Shown in pieces: positions 41,701 to 52,720 of a DNA stretch of 64,000 nucleotides. Source of the DNA: Diphasiastrum complanatum. Its lineage: Eukaryota; Streptophyta; Lycopodiopsida; Lycopodiales; Lycopodiaceae. Position 1 is the stretch's first letter; every line of letters starts with the position of its first letter. Below the pieces are notes generated by a model that saw only the letters and a list, made by a program, of their open reading frames with translations, was not told the origin of the DNA and ran no database searches. The stretch covers positions 68,925,349-68,989,348 of the forward strand of contig CM055099.1 of assembly GCA_029204225.1 (NCBI GenBank), given 5' to 3'. Position numbers and translations under genes: made by a program.

Positions 41701-42200
41701 TGTTACGTACCCATAAGGGTACGCAGCGGGAAACTTGATGTGACGGTCTCAGTAATGGGACGGAATGCTGAACTGGAGCTATAGGTCTTTTGAGTGCCAC
41801 GTATCAATGTCACTTTGGCGCGCGGTGACCCGTTGTTATGGACCCGCGTCAGTGTGCACAACTGCCGCGTGTCATTGGTCATGCGTGACTCCTGTGTAGG
41901 GAGATGACTCACCTGGACTATGTATATAGAGGTGGATCTCCATGAGCTTGGTATTCATTCTCTCCTGGAGAATGTTCCACTGGTGGTCAGGTCAGGACGA
42001 GTATCTAGGCCTCGGGATGTAGGTAGGCGAGGGTCGAGGGTAAGGCATGGTGGTATGGGACACCATGCCTTACATGAGATCCGAGCTTGCTTGATGGTGG
42101 TCTGTAGCTCTAGTGCACGGGGGTAAGGTGGCAGTACCTCTAGAGTCCATCACCTGTTTGTGCTTTAGCTTTGACCGATGCGACGATGGGGATTTTAACA
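41701..42200 (+). repeat. LTR inserted into the reverse transcriptase gene
   Basis: Exactly 500 bp with ends TGTTA...TAACA, followed by GT and a Met primer site at 42203. A TATA-like TGTATATAGA lies near 41920, and near its start is an inverted repeat TACCCATAAGGGTA. The RT frame is cut at 41700. No second copy of this LTR was found, so the 3' end of the element is missing. Confidence 0.8.
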
Positions 42201-42202
42201 GT

Positions 42203-42214
42203 TGGTATCAGAGC
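42203..42214 (+). other. primer-binding site
   Basis: TGGTATCAGAGC, complementary to initiator tRNA-Met, two bases after the LTR end at 42200. Confidence 0.85.
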
Positions 42215-43457
42215 CACCGATCATTGTAAATAAGGTGCAATCGCTCTAACTTACGTTTTTGGTTGGTTTAAGCTTTTAGCTGATGTTTTTGAAGGCTTAG
42301 TTGATTTCGTTGAATCGATCTGAACAACTTTGCTTTTTGGTTTGTCTCAATCCGAGGTCGTTTTGATTGAAAATGAACCACCTTTGCTAGCTATGGTGGT
42401 AGTAGTTGGTTTTTTTTGAATCTTTTACGGTTTTACAAACTTCAAAAGCCGATTTCGTTTTCTGGCCTTATTTTGGGACTTGGAAGTCGACATTTTTTTT
42501 TGCATTCAGAGTTTTGCATAATGCCAAAAAAAATTTGAATTTTTTTTTTTGTCGGGCACCTGCGTGCCTGCACGCGCGGCCGTATGGTACTCTGTTTAAA
42601 AAAAAAAGATTTTCTGACACGGCCACCGGCTGGAACCGCTAGCTGAAACACAACTTTAAGGGCCTAGCTATGAAAAAGAGAGGAGTCATAGTCATGATTG
42701 TACCTCTTAGGTACTTTTAAAACAATATATTTTGAGATAACATGTTCTTGACTCGTACTTTGAAGTCACAAACAAAAACGAACTTTGAAACTTGCTGAAG
42801 TTTGTAAAGTTTGTAATAGGAACTTCAAAGTTTTATGAACTTTGAAACCTTGCAAAGTCTTGCAAATAAAAACTATTAAACCTTTTTGTACTTTTGTAAG
42901 TACGTAATAAAACTTTGTTTACAAAGTTTTGTTTTATAGTTTTAAAGAAAACTTTGTAAAGTTTATGCAAGTTTTAAAATAAACTTAACCTTGAATTCTA
43001 AGCTTAGGCTTAAGGTTGAAAAGTTTGTTTTTTAACATTCAAAGCACATAAAGCTATTTTAAACCACAGCTTTGTCATACAAATTTTTAAGAAAGGGGGG
43101 GGGGGGAAATAAATTAGAAGTACACAGTTGTACTTGCAGATTGTACCTGCTACAAGTACAGACCTGTGTGCTCTTCCTTCTATCTTTCTTAGCCTCTTTC
43201 TTGGGCTTAATCCACCTCCTTGTATCTCCACCTGCACATACAAAAAAAATGGCAAATCCTTCATCCTTTTTACTTTTGGGAAGAAAATTTGGAGTTTTTT
43301 CCTCCACCTCCTCCTTATGAACGTATAGTTGTCTAGCACTTTCTCCTAAGTCTAAGGTCAAGCCTTAGAGAAGATTTAGGTGTGTCTTTGGGCCATAAGG
43401 CCATGAGGTTAAGGCGGTGACCCAAAAAGTGGGTGGGGACGTGACCCAAAAGGTGGG
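42215..43457. other. leader-like sequence, no gene seen
   Basis: Includes a region dense in AACTTTG and its complement CAAAGTT (about 42740-42990) and a 12-G run at 43095-43106 preceded by TTTAAGAAA. Overlapping open frames at 43010-43361 have no motif. Confidence 0.45.
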
Positions 43458-43760
43458 TACTTTTGGAATCTTTTGGCTCATTTGCAATTGAGAGAACTAG
43501 GAGCTCCATCTCCTCTTCCTCCTTTGTGAATGTGAGCCTTGGGATCTTGATCTTGCTAGGTCTCATGTGCCCCATCACATGTATTCATGTACTCCTCAAT
43601 CTCCATTATCGAATCCATCTCCTTTTGAGCTTCACTTTGATATGAGCTTTGTGGTAGCCTTGTGGTTATTCTTCATCTTTGGTTCTCTTCAACATAGGTG
43701 TGGTGATTGCCTCCTTGTTCTAGCTTGTTTGACTTGGATTGAGAGGTATGGCACATGACA
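43458..43760 (+). repeat. partial 5' LTR of the Gypsy-type element
   Basis: Matches about 46594-46889 from ACTTTTGGAATC to GGCACATGACA with few differences, including small indels. Upstream sequence is unrelated to the rest of the LTR. Confidence 0.88.
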
Positions 43761-45268
43761 GTTTGTGGTATTAGAGCATAGATCCTAAACTCATGATGAT
43801 TCTATGTGAAGACCATTATATTTGATGAGTTTATTGTTTTTGTAGCTTTCTTTTTGCTAATTTTTAAAAAATTTCAGTTCTGTTAGACAAATTTGTTTTT
43901 TAAATTTGTTTTTCATTATTAATTTGATTCCATAGGTTTGTAGAGCTTTGTCTTAGCTTTCATTTGCACCAATTTTCAAGCAATTTGGATTAATGGTGCA
44001 AAAGTTAGAATGCAAATATGGACACTATTACAAGAATTGTCCATAGAGAAAAAAGCGAATACAAAAAAGCGAGCACATTGCTACCAATATAAGACAATTA
44101 ATAAATTTGGACAGGACTTGAGAGTTTGGACTTAACATGAATTAGAGAGTTTGCAGACCTCCATATGATTGCCATCTAAAGGATTTGGTGACTACACATA
44201 GGGCTAAGTAGGAGGCTACTTATACATAGGGCATAAGTGGATAAGAAGGAATGATTTGGGAGCTAGGCTATACAACCAGCAAACTAATTGGTGCTTTGAT
44301 GAAAATGATGTTTTTTCTCTGGTTAAGGTGATTAGGATTTTGCTTTCACTTGATTTGAATTTTTTAGATTTGATCAAAATTTTTATTTTAAGTTTCTTTA
44401 CATAAGATTTTAGAGCATTGTCTTAGCTTTGATCTGATCCATATGGCAGGTCATTTGGATTAGTATCCAAAAAGTTATGACAAATCTTGATTTGTAGCTT
44501 TAGTTTTGCTAGTTTTTCTTTCTTTAAAATTTTCAGACCTGTTCTGTGATTAATTAAACCTATCAAATCACACTCAATCATTGATTTGATCTTATAGGCT
44601 TATAGAGCTTGTTGTTAGCTTTTCAGAGGTACTGAGCTTGTGTGATTTGGACAATATTGAGAGAGTTATGATCAAATTAGTAAATCTGGGTCAGATTTGC
44701 TAGAATTCTGAAAATTTTCCTTTGTATTTCTTGGTGAGAGAGAAGCACTTCAAATTTTCAATTTTGAAGTTTCTTTTTGTTGTAAATTTTTTTCAGTTTC
44801 TTCATTTTGCAAGGTCCGTAAGTCTTTTTAGATCATTTTTTTTCCAAAAAAAAAAATTAATTAATTTTTTTTAATTTTTTTTTTTTTTTGCAATTCGCTT
44901 TCGAGCGCGGGTGGACTATTAAACAAGTTCAACTACCCTATTTCTCCAATATCGATTTCGAGTGCGTTTGCTTCTGTGCACTTATTTTAATAGTCTATTT
45001 GCGCTTGACTTCGATATCAGGTATACGAATCTCATAGATTCTCCATATCCACTTTATGTTTCTATTTGACCTTGGAATTTGATGTTGTAAAAAGAAAAAG
45101 TGCTCAATTTCACATGATCTACAAGTTTTGTCATTTTTATTTTCACTCATTGTAGAACTCTGAGTTTTAAGTGGGTGGAGAAAAGAGCATTTAAATTGCT
45201 TATCAAAGTCCATTGCACATAAACTTCAGCTTAGTATACCATAACCTACAAGTCCTTCAATTCTCGAG

Positions 45269-46086
45269 ATGGATGTGGATTCCGATTTTGAGTACATAGA
45301 TGACAGTGACTCCGAATACGAAGATCAATCTAACTATGATTTTGAATATCAATATTATGAGCACAGTGATGATGAATCCAATCAGTGCGGCGAATCCAAT
45401 CAGCGCGAACCAGAGTCATATGGAGACTATCTGGAACATAATGAAAAACATTTTGATGATTATGATGATCAACAAGTTTACTAGATCAGTCAACATAATC
45501 CAAGTGGTGGTGCTTATAGCAGTGACAGTGACATTGAGGAGTTGAATTCACATCAATCAGAACGTCATCATTACAAGTATCCTTATATAGACCAATCTTC
45601 CCAGCCTATGGTGGAAACAGTTTTTCACAAGTTTGATGGTAGAATTGCTCATATGGATGTGAGAGTATGGTTGGACAACTTTCATGGGTATTTTCAATCA
45701 CATCCAAGTAGTGACCCTGACAAGATTCAATTTGCAGGAACATACCTTGATGGGTCTGCAAAAATATGGTGGCAATATTGGATGCAGTGTGAAGAACCTA
45801 ATATTACCACTAATAAATGGCCAACCTTTGTACAAAAATGCATTGAAGAATTTGAATGTATAGGTGGCCAAGTATGGCATTCTACCCAACAAGTTTGTCT
45901 ACTGTTGAGATTTATTACAATGACTTCCAACAGATAATGGGATCTTACAATTCAAATTCAAGATTAATGGTTATCATCGAAGCGTTTGGATTGAACAACA
46001 AAGTGACCATACAACAACATGACAAAATCTTTAGGCCAGCACAACTGGATGCAATGCTAAAATATGATCCTAAAGGAATTGGATAG
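45269..46086 (+). pseudogene. Gypsy gag remnant
   Basis: A frame from ATG 45269 starts with a very acidic Asp/Glu/Tyr/Ser-rich stretch. It meets a stop at 45482-45484 and continues in the same frame to 45937. The second part holds the Retrotrans_gag core: VRVWLDNFHGYFQSHPSSDP, IQFAGTYLDGSAKIWWQYW. A frameshift near 45900 leads into IYYNDFQQIMGSYN to 46086. No zinc knuckle follows; a possible stray knuckle (CKYGHYYKNCP) lies far upstream near 44010-44045. Confidence 0.8.
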
Positions 46087-46340
46087 ATCATCCAATTTGT
46101 CATGATGCCGAAGAAGCAGACGTAAACAAAATGCAATGGTGTTTCATCACCCTCTTCTTCGGCCATCTTTTCTCCTCAATGGAAAAGCAAGTTGCAGAGT
46201 AAAGCTATCAGATGGATTTTATCCAAACAGCCTTGGATCTACAACTATGGAGCAAGTTGCTGGACATGACATTTTCTTCAAGACTACTTAATTGGAGCGC
46301 GTTTTCATTTTTTAGGACAAAAATGTTTAAGTAGGGGGAG

Positions 46341-46889
46341 TGTCATGTACTACTAGTACATCAGTGCTTATCAACGCATTAGAATATCCATTGTAAGCTT
46401 TGTAGGCCCAAAAGGAGCTATTAGCCTATAGAACAAGGCGGTTCCCTCTTTAGGCCCTCCAAAGTAATTAATAAGGATAATAGGCCAACAAGGGTCCAAA
46501 TACATTTAATAAGACTTAACAAGGGCTAACTATCTTTAAGATAGTTATGTTTAGTTAAGTTAGGAAACTTGTCTATAAGTAGGCAAGAGACATCACTTTT
46601 GGAATCTTTTGGCTCATTTGCAATTGAGAGAACTAGGAGCTCCATCTCCTCTTCCTCCTTTGTGAATGTGAGCCTTGGGATCTTGATCTTGCTAGGTCTC
46701 ATGTGCCCCATTACATGTATCCATGTACTCCTCAATCTCCATTATGGAATCCATCTCCTTTTGAGCTTCACTTTGATATGAGCTTTGTGGTAGCTTCTGG
46801 TTATTTTTCATCTTTGGTTCTCTTCAACATGGTGGTTGCCTCCTTGTTCTAGCTTATTTGGCTTGGATTGAGAGATATGGCACATGACA
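46341..46889 (+). repeat. 3' LTR of the Gypsy-type element
   Basis: 549 bp, 7-bp inverted ends TGTCATG / CATGACA. Preceded directly by a polypurine tract. Confidence 0.9.
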
Positions 46890-47343
46890 GTTCCTTCATG
46901 TTTGCAATCTTCCACTCATGAAAGGTTATATTTCCACCATTGACAACTTCTTTGGTGGAATAAATGTAAATTCTACAATCCCTACTCCAAGAGCAAAAAA
47001 CTACCATTATTCCTTTCATTGAAGTAGGATAATCTTTCGTCCTTACATTGAAATGATCATGCACAAAGCATGTGGACCCAAACATTTCCAAAACAAATGA
47101 TGTTTCATATTTTATGACACTATTCAAACTATTACAAAAATAGTTATCCAATGAAATTGCTTTATCAACAACAAATATAAATTGGAAAGCATTCAACTTC
47201 ATTGTCTTGTCATATCTATATAAAGTACTAAACATCATCAATCTTAAAGATAAGAAGCAAGCCACTTCATGTCTACTAATACTATCCAAGAAGAATTCAA
47301 AGATAGTAGACTCTCCAATGCTCTTCACCCTTGCAAGATGCAC
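46890..47343 (-). pseudogene. Copia integrase C-terminal region remnant
   Basis: The minus frame includes FVLEMFGSTCFVHDHFN and, later, IYIYSTKEVVNGGNITFHEW, the pattern found after the integrase core in Copia pol (FG-x-x-CFVH ... K-x-x-x-C-x-F). Truncated by the Gypsy LTR on the left. The frame 47529-47347 upstream has no clear motif. Confidence 0.65.
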
Positions 47344-47580
47344 ACTTTAATGGAAAAATTGCATGCATTTTGATGACTTGGCCTTTGTATTTGAGGTTCT
47401 CCTTGGAGCTCTCGGGTTTTGACGTTGATCCTCAAAGTCTTCTTCTCTTTGATGCTTCTCCTCAATCCTTGCAAGCTTCTTGTCACCAAGATTGTTAGTT
47501 GCACTCACAATAGCAACATTATCATCCATTTTAAACAGTCTCCCTTGTTTAAATCCTCTTGCAATGCATTTCTCATTCTT

Positions 47581-48300
47581 TTACTTCTTGTAGCACTCGG
47601 ATGCAAAATGCCCCCTCTTTCCACAAAAGAAGCATTTTAACTTATACTTGTCTATCTTTCCCTTTGAACTTGATGCTTGATCCTCCTCGTTGGCCTCCTT
47701 GCTTTGATTCATCTTGAATCCCTTGTCTTCTTCTTGCTCTTGAATGAGAAATTTGCTTTCAATCTCCATCTTGCAATGATAAGGAACTCATCCTAGCTTT
47801 TGCATGGAGCATCCTACATTTTTCAGCCACTAGTACATTATGGAGCTTATCAATAGTTGGCAAAGTGTCTTGGATGGCAAAATTTTGAACCAAATTGGAA
47901 CACTCATCTCCTAAGCCATTGAGGATCACTTGTACAAATTCATTATCAAATATCTTGTCTCCAATAGAGGCTAGTTCTTTGTTGAGAGACTTGATCCTTA
48001 GCACATACTCTTGTGCAATTTCATCGGTTCTCCTCATGCTTTGTAAGATTTGGTTTCTTAGCATAAGCAACTCCTTCAAGAGGTCATAACTAGCATTCAT
48101 CTTAATACAATGAAGTGCTAGTCTTGCCTTATTCTTGTATTACACCAACTCTTGTCCTCCAAGAGGCTCATTCTCATCATCTAGGACAATATCAAAGAGG
48201 TCTTGGAGCACTAGGAGTGACTCGATCATCACTTTCCATATTGAGTAATTTGTAGAATTTAACCCCTTACTAGGTTCAAGAAGGAACCCACCAATGGACC
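47581..48300 (-). pseudogene. Copia gag (R1 copy C)
   Basis: Minus-strand frames read GLNSTNYSIWKV and IESLLVLQDLF near 48270-48190, then after a stop LLMLRNQILQSMRRTDEIAQ in the 113-codon frame 48100-47759. The final frame (47769-47581) carries the zinc knuckle CFFCGKRGHFASECYKK. Frameshifts and stops separate the three. This is the same family as the remnant at 19226-20350. Confidence 0.88.
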
Positions 48301-48653
48301 CCACTTCCTAATGAATTGTACTAGATTGTACTACTCGGTCCTCCCTAAATTCTTTCTTAGAATTTGCTCACTTGGAATTCACAAAGATTCAAGTAGCAAG
48401 ATCCCCTTGATCTTGATTCAAAAGAAAACTTAGGAAGGTTTCTACAAAACAATGCTCAAGAAAATTGGAAGTGATTTGAATCTAGAAACTCACAAAGCTT
48501 TCACTTGTCTTGATTACCTCAAATTTGACTTCTAGCCCTGTCTTTGGACTTCTAGCCACAACCCTCACACTCCCTCACAAAGATACATGGAGATAAGATG
48601 AGATTCTATTAAAAAAATTATCAAATCAAGTAGTGTTTGGACAAAAAAATGAC

Positions 48654-48779
<126 letters not shown>

Positions 48780-49162
48780 TGATGATTTTTCAAGACCTGT
48801 AAAACAAATTTTAAGGGCTTGAAATCAACCTCAAATAATTAGATATCATGACAATAAGCCAAATCTAATTGATGGCAAACAAACTTTGATGCTTTTCCTA
48901 GAATTATCACCAAAAAACTCATCAAGATGATACAAAATCAAGTTGTTATCTTGTGAATAATGAAGATTAAATGCAGGTATAGAGGTTCCCACATGTGTGG
49001 ACAATATGGATTTTGATCCTCAGCAAGTTTGGATCGATAATCTTCACACTAAGACTTGATTCCCAACTCACCCTCACAAGACTAGCTTTCTAGCAACAAA
49101 ATTGCTAAAAATGGATTGTTCTTTCATCAATGATTATCATCTTGTGCTTGGATATGATACCA

Positions 49163-49810
49163 TGTTGAAAGCACAATACTAAGTACCATACATGAACCTA
49201 CAGAAGAGTTATTGATTGATTGATACACCTATCTGTTGCAAAACTAGTCACAAAATCTTAATCTAGAAAAGCAATTATGGATCACACAATCAAGAGCAAT
49301 CAAAAACATTAATCAAATCCCACACGTGTGTGGTACAGCCTCCATTACGACGACCTACTGTCGAAGATAAAGTGTAATCAAGTTTAGTTTGCAAAGCATT
49401 CACAAAAACTCAAGACAAATGTAGAAAAAACTCGAGGTTGCCAACGTGCTCTCAAAAAACTCTCCTCACTATGGAACGATAGATTGTATGTACAATAGGG
49501 CTTTTCTCCTCTCAAGTTAGGTGGAATTCCAGCATGTAATAAGGAGATTAATTGACATTTCTTGGCCTAATATGTCAATCTTACCTAATCTTAGAGTTAT
49601 GCCATTTTGATGGTTACTACCTCCATGATTTGAGGAGTTTGGTCCTATAATTTAGGAATCATGACCTACTAACCTAACTAAATCCTATGATTGATATCTA
49701 ACTACCCTAGACCTAAACTCACACGTGTGAACCTGCTCTCACACGTGGATTGCTTTATGTACCAAAAACTATGTGAAAATAGAATTTGCCAATTTTAATT
49801 TTCTCAACAA
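49163..49810 (-). repeat. LTR of R1 copy C
   Basis: Starts TGTTGAAAGCACAATACTAAG next to the primer site and aligns with 18577-19225. The outer end near 49810 is estimated, as no target duplication was recognised. Confidence 0.7.
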
Positions 49811-50946
49811 ACTTTTCTAAGCATATTTAAAATTATGGTGTTTGGAGCTTTGGTATACATCATTTTTTTAAGATTCAACACACATATTTTTTCAAGCTCT
49901 ATGATTTTACTAAAGGAATCATGTTATAGCAATAGATAATATCATCAATAGAAATTCTATGGCTTTGTCCAAATTCTTGTAATACATGCAATCTATGGAA
50001 AGTTGCAACTTACTTTGACTATCTAGCTTGTTCAAATCAACAAAGGACCTTTACCACAATTATACATCCACAAAAGCACTAGATCCAAACAAAAGATCCA
50101 AACAAATTTCTCTGACTCGATGTTGCTAGAAAAAATGAAATATCCTCACCATGACAATTTTGTTACAAATAAAATCAAGTCACATCCATATGCTAAGAAC
50201 ACAACAAAATCATCAAAACAATTCTTCTAAAATTTCAACAAAAACAAAAGTAAATCAGCATATTTGTGTTGATTGAAATAAGAGACATCTAGTTTTTTTT
50301 TCCTACATTTGATTGAAAAGATTGGAAAAGCACCATTTTATAAGTTTCAAATGTTTTTGTATTGAAATAGACATATTTTTAAGACAAACAAATAGGCCTA
50401 ATTCTAGGTGTTTGAACTATGCGAATTGCTTGATAACTAAAATACATTGAATATAGATATCATTAATCAATGCAAAAAGACAATTCTATCCAAAATAAAG
50501 TACACAAGAAAAACAATACAGGAGGCCTTTGACATTGAATCGAGAATGAAAATTTAGATATCACTTAATACTATGCATGCGTGAACTAGTCAGTAAAACA
50601 TAGGCATATTGATGAGAATTGTAATGAGACAATTTCTCGCTAGGTAATAGTGATTTCTCGATGAGAATCTCTTATTATCGATTTAGAAAAATGAATGTGG
50701 TGTTTAAAATGTGGGCCCACACCTAGACATTCAAATATTTTCTAAATCTGTTATAGATAACTGAGTCAGAAGCGCTACCTCTGATTCAGTTGTTTGAATC
50801 AACAATAGAATCTTACTTATAGATATTGTTGTTGAGGCTAAAAGCATGGTTAGGTGATACAACATGGACTTTCAAGGACACTACCTTTTTTTGGGAGTAG
50901 AAATGCACTTTTGTATTATGATACAATATTTTTAACTAATACATTA
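49811..50946. other. no gene seen
   Basis: AT-rich, no motif, no repeat boundary recognised. Confidence 0.5.
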
Positions 50947-51296
50947 TTTGACTTGCAGTAACTTTTTAACCAAACCTCGAAAATATGTCATGTAACATAT
51001 CATTGGAAAATACTCGTCAAGCGCTTTCTAACGCACCAAACTCCGCTGAAATTGGACTTACCACTAAAAAGTTATCTTTAATGTGGACTCAAAAAATAAT
51101 GATTAATAAAATTCCCATACTTTTGACTTGCCATAAATTTTTAACCATAGCTCGAAAGTAGTCATGTAACATATCATTGGAAAGGGCTCATCAAGCACTT
51201 TCTAACGCACCAAACTCCGTTGAAATTGGACTTATCACTAAAAAGTTATGCCATTTTTAATGTGGACCCAAAACAATTATGAGTAATTAAATCCCA
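50947..51296. repeat. 175-bp tandem duplication
   Basis: Copies start TTTGACTTGC at 50947 and 51122. They share CATGTAACATATCATTGGAAA, TTTCTAACGCACCAAACTCC and CACTAAAAAGTTAT. Moderately diverged. Confidence 0.9.
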
Positions 51297-52348
51297 AAAA
51301 TTGAAATGTACTACCAAAAGGTACAATGAAAAAAGAATTCTTTTTGTGTACCACCAAACCATGCTTTAGCCCTTGAAATGTATTGCTCGTAAGGCACAAC
51401 CTTTATGAGTTATTTTTTGATTCATTTATAGGGAGTTTTTTGTGCATAAGATACATAGGAACTTTTGGTTTTAATCTTTTTTTGATTGGAAAATGATTGT
51501 ATGATATCCTAGAAACTCAGATGGAGTTGGATAGTTAAGGGTAACCAAAAGTTAGAGCTTCACGTAATGAAGTTCCGGTGAATCTTAAGTTACTCCAGAT
51601 TAGAACTTAAGAGTATTAGAATCTAGACGCATTCTAGATTGGACCCTGAATTTGGAATAACACTTGGTGACATGTCTAGAATAAGGGAGTTTTGAGGATT
51701 ACAATTCTTATAAAGGCATCGTAAGTGAGTTGGATAAGTTCGAAACTTTCCTGGTGGAAAAGAATTTTTAGAGCAACGCATGTGTCTTCTAAGAATAATA
51801 ATATCCACATTCGCTTATTGCCAAGTATGGAATATAGATTTGATGAGTTATGATTGATGAATCATAGTTCAGATTCTAGTTTATACTTGACCGTTTAAGA
51901 AAATTTAACGTGCGTGATCAAAAGAGTACATACTATGTGCATTTGATGACAATCTCCTTGGAGAGGTAAGTATCCTTGATGGAGATCGCTTGTTTCATTT
52001 TTACTTCAAAATTCAAGAATGATAGCTACTTCAAATGCCTTATATTACTAAGTACCTTCATCAACTCTCCACATTGGCCGTATCTCTCCACATATTCTAC
52101 AAGTTCATCATGCTTCATTGATTGTACCTCTATTTGATTGCTTGCACAAGTCTTTCATATAATACTTGTTCATAAGAGGGATCATGCTACTAGCACCTTC
52201 AATATTAACATTCACAAGATTGTATCTATTGCTAAAATGCTTGGTTCTATATGTTAGACATATCTAAACATTCACCTCTCAGTTTAGTAGTTACTACTTA
52301 ACCGTGAGCTCAAATCTACAAGGCTCCCGTTATGAGGAAAAGCCATAA
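51297..52348. other. no gene seen
   Basis: AT-rich sequence with short motif-less open frames only. Confidence 0.5.
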
Positions 52349-52720
52349 TTGAGCACGGTTGTTAGTATGGGGTCTCATGTGAGACCATGATGGTTATGAG
52401 ACGACTTGATTGCATAGTAGGAAGTCCGGGGGCTCCAGGGGGCGGTAGCCCCCCGACGAGGGGTTTGGGGGGCAGAGCCTCCCAATGGTACGGCCTCTTT
52501 ATCATTTAGCCTTTCGACTCCTTATGCGAAAACACATTTTTGGTGTTTTGCATCCCTTTTTGTCACTTGGCTATTTGCTCTCTCATATGGTGGTCGCCAT
52601 TATATAACTACCACGTTGAGAAACATTTAGCAACAGTTGGAGCATTTTGTTTATTGTAGATCAGTCGTCCAAAGTCTATTCGAGATCGCCATTGAAGCCC
52701 TTCTCTAGGGTGCACGGATT
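52349..52720. mobile_element. possible solo LTR with GC-rich stem
   Basis: Begins TGTTAGTATGGGG and contains a GC-rich block at 52428-52492 (GGGGGCTCC, GGGGGCGGTAGCCCCCC, GGGGTTTGGGGGGC) of a type often seen in plant LTRs. A TATA-like TTATATAAC lies near 52601. No partner LTR, primer site or target duplication was identified, so this stays tentative. Confidence 0.35.

Larger units (their letters stand above)
43458..46889 (+). mobile_element. Gypsy-type LTR element reduced to gag
   Basis: The 3' LTR (46341-46889, 549 bp) begins TGTCATG and ends CATGACA and is preceded by the purine tract AAGTAGGGGGAG. Just upstream, AGGACAAAAATGTTTAAG resembles the 3' terminal motif of plant Gypsy elements. 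The 5' LTR is truncated: only 43458-43760 matches the last part of the 3' LTR. A variant primer site TGGTATTAGAGC follows at 43766-43777. The interior encodes gag but no RT, integrase or protease. Confidence 0.82.
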
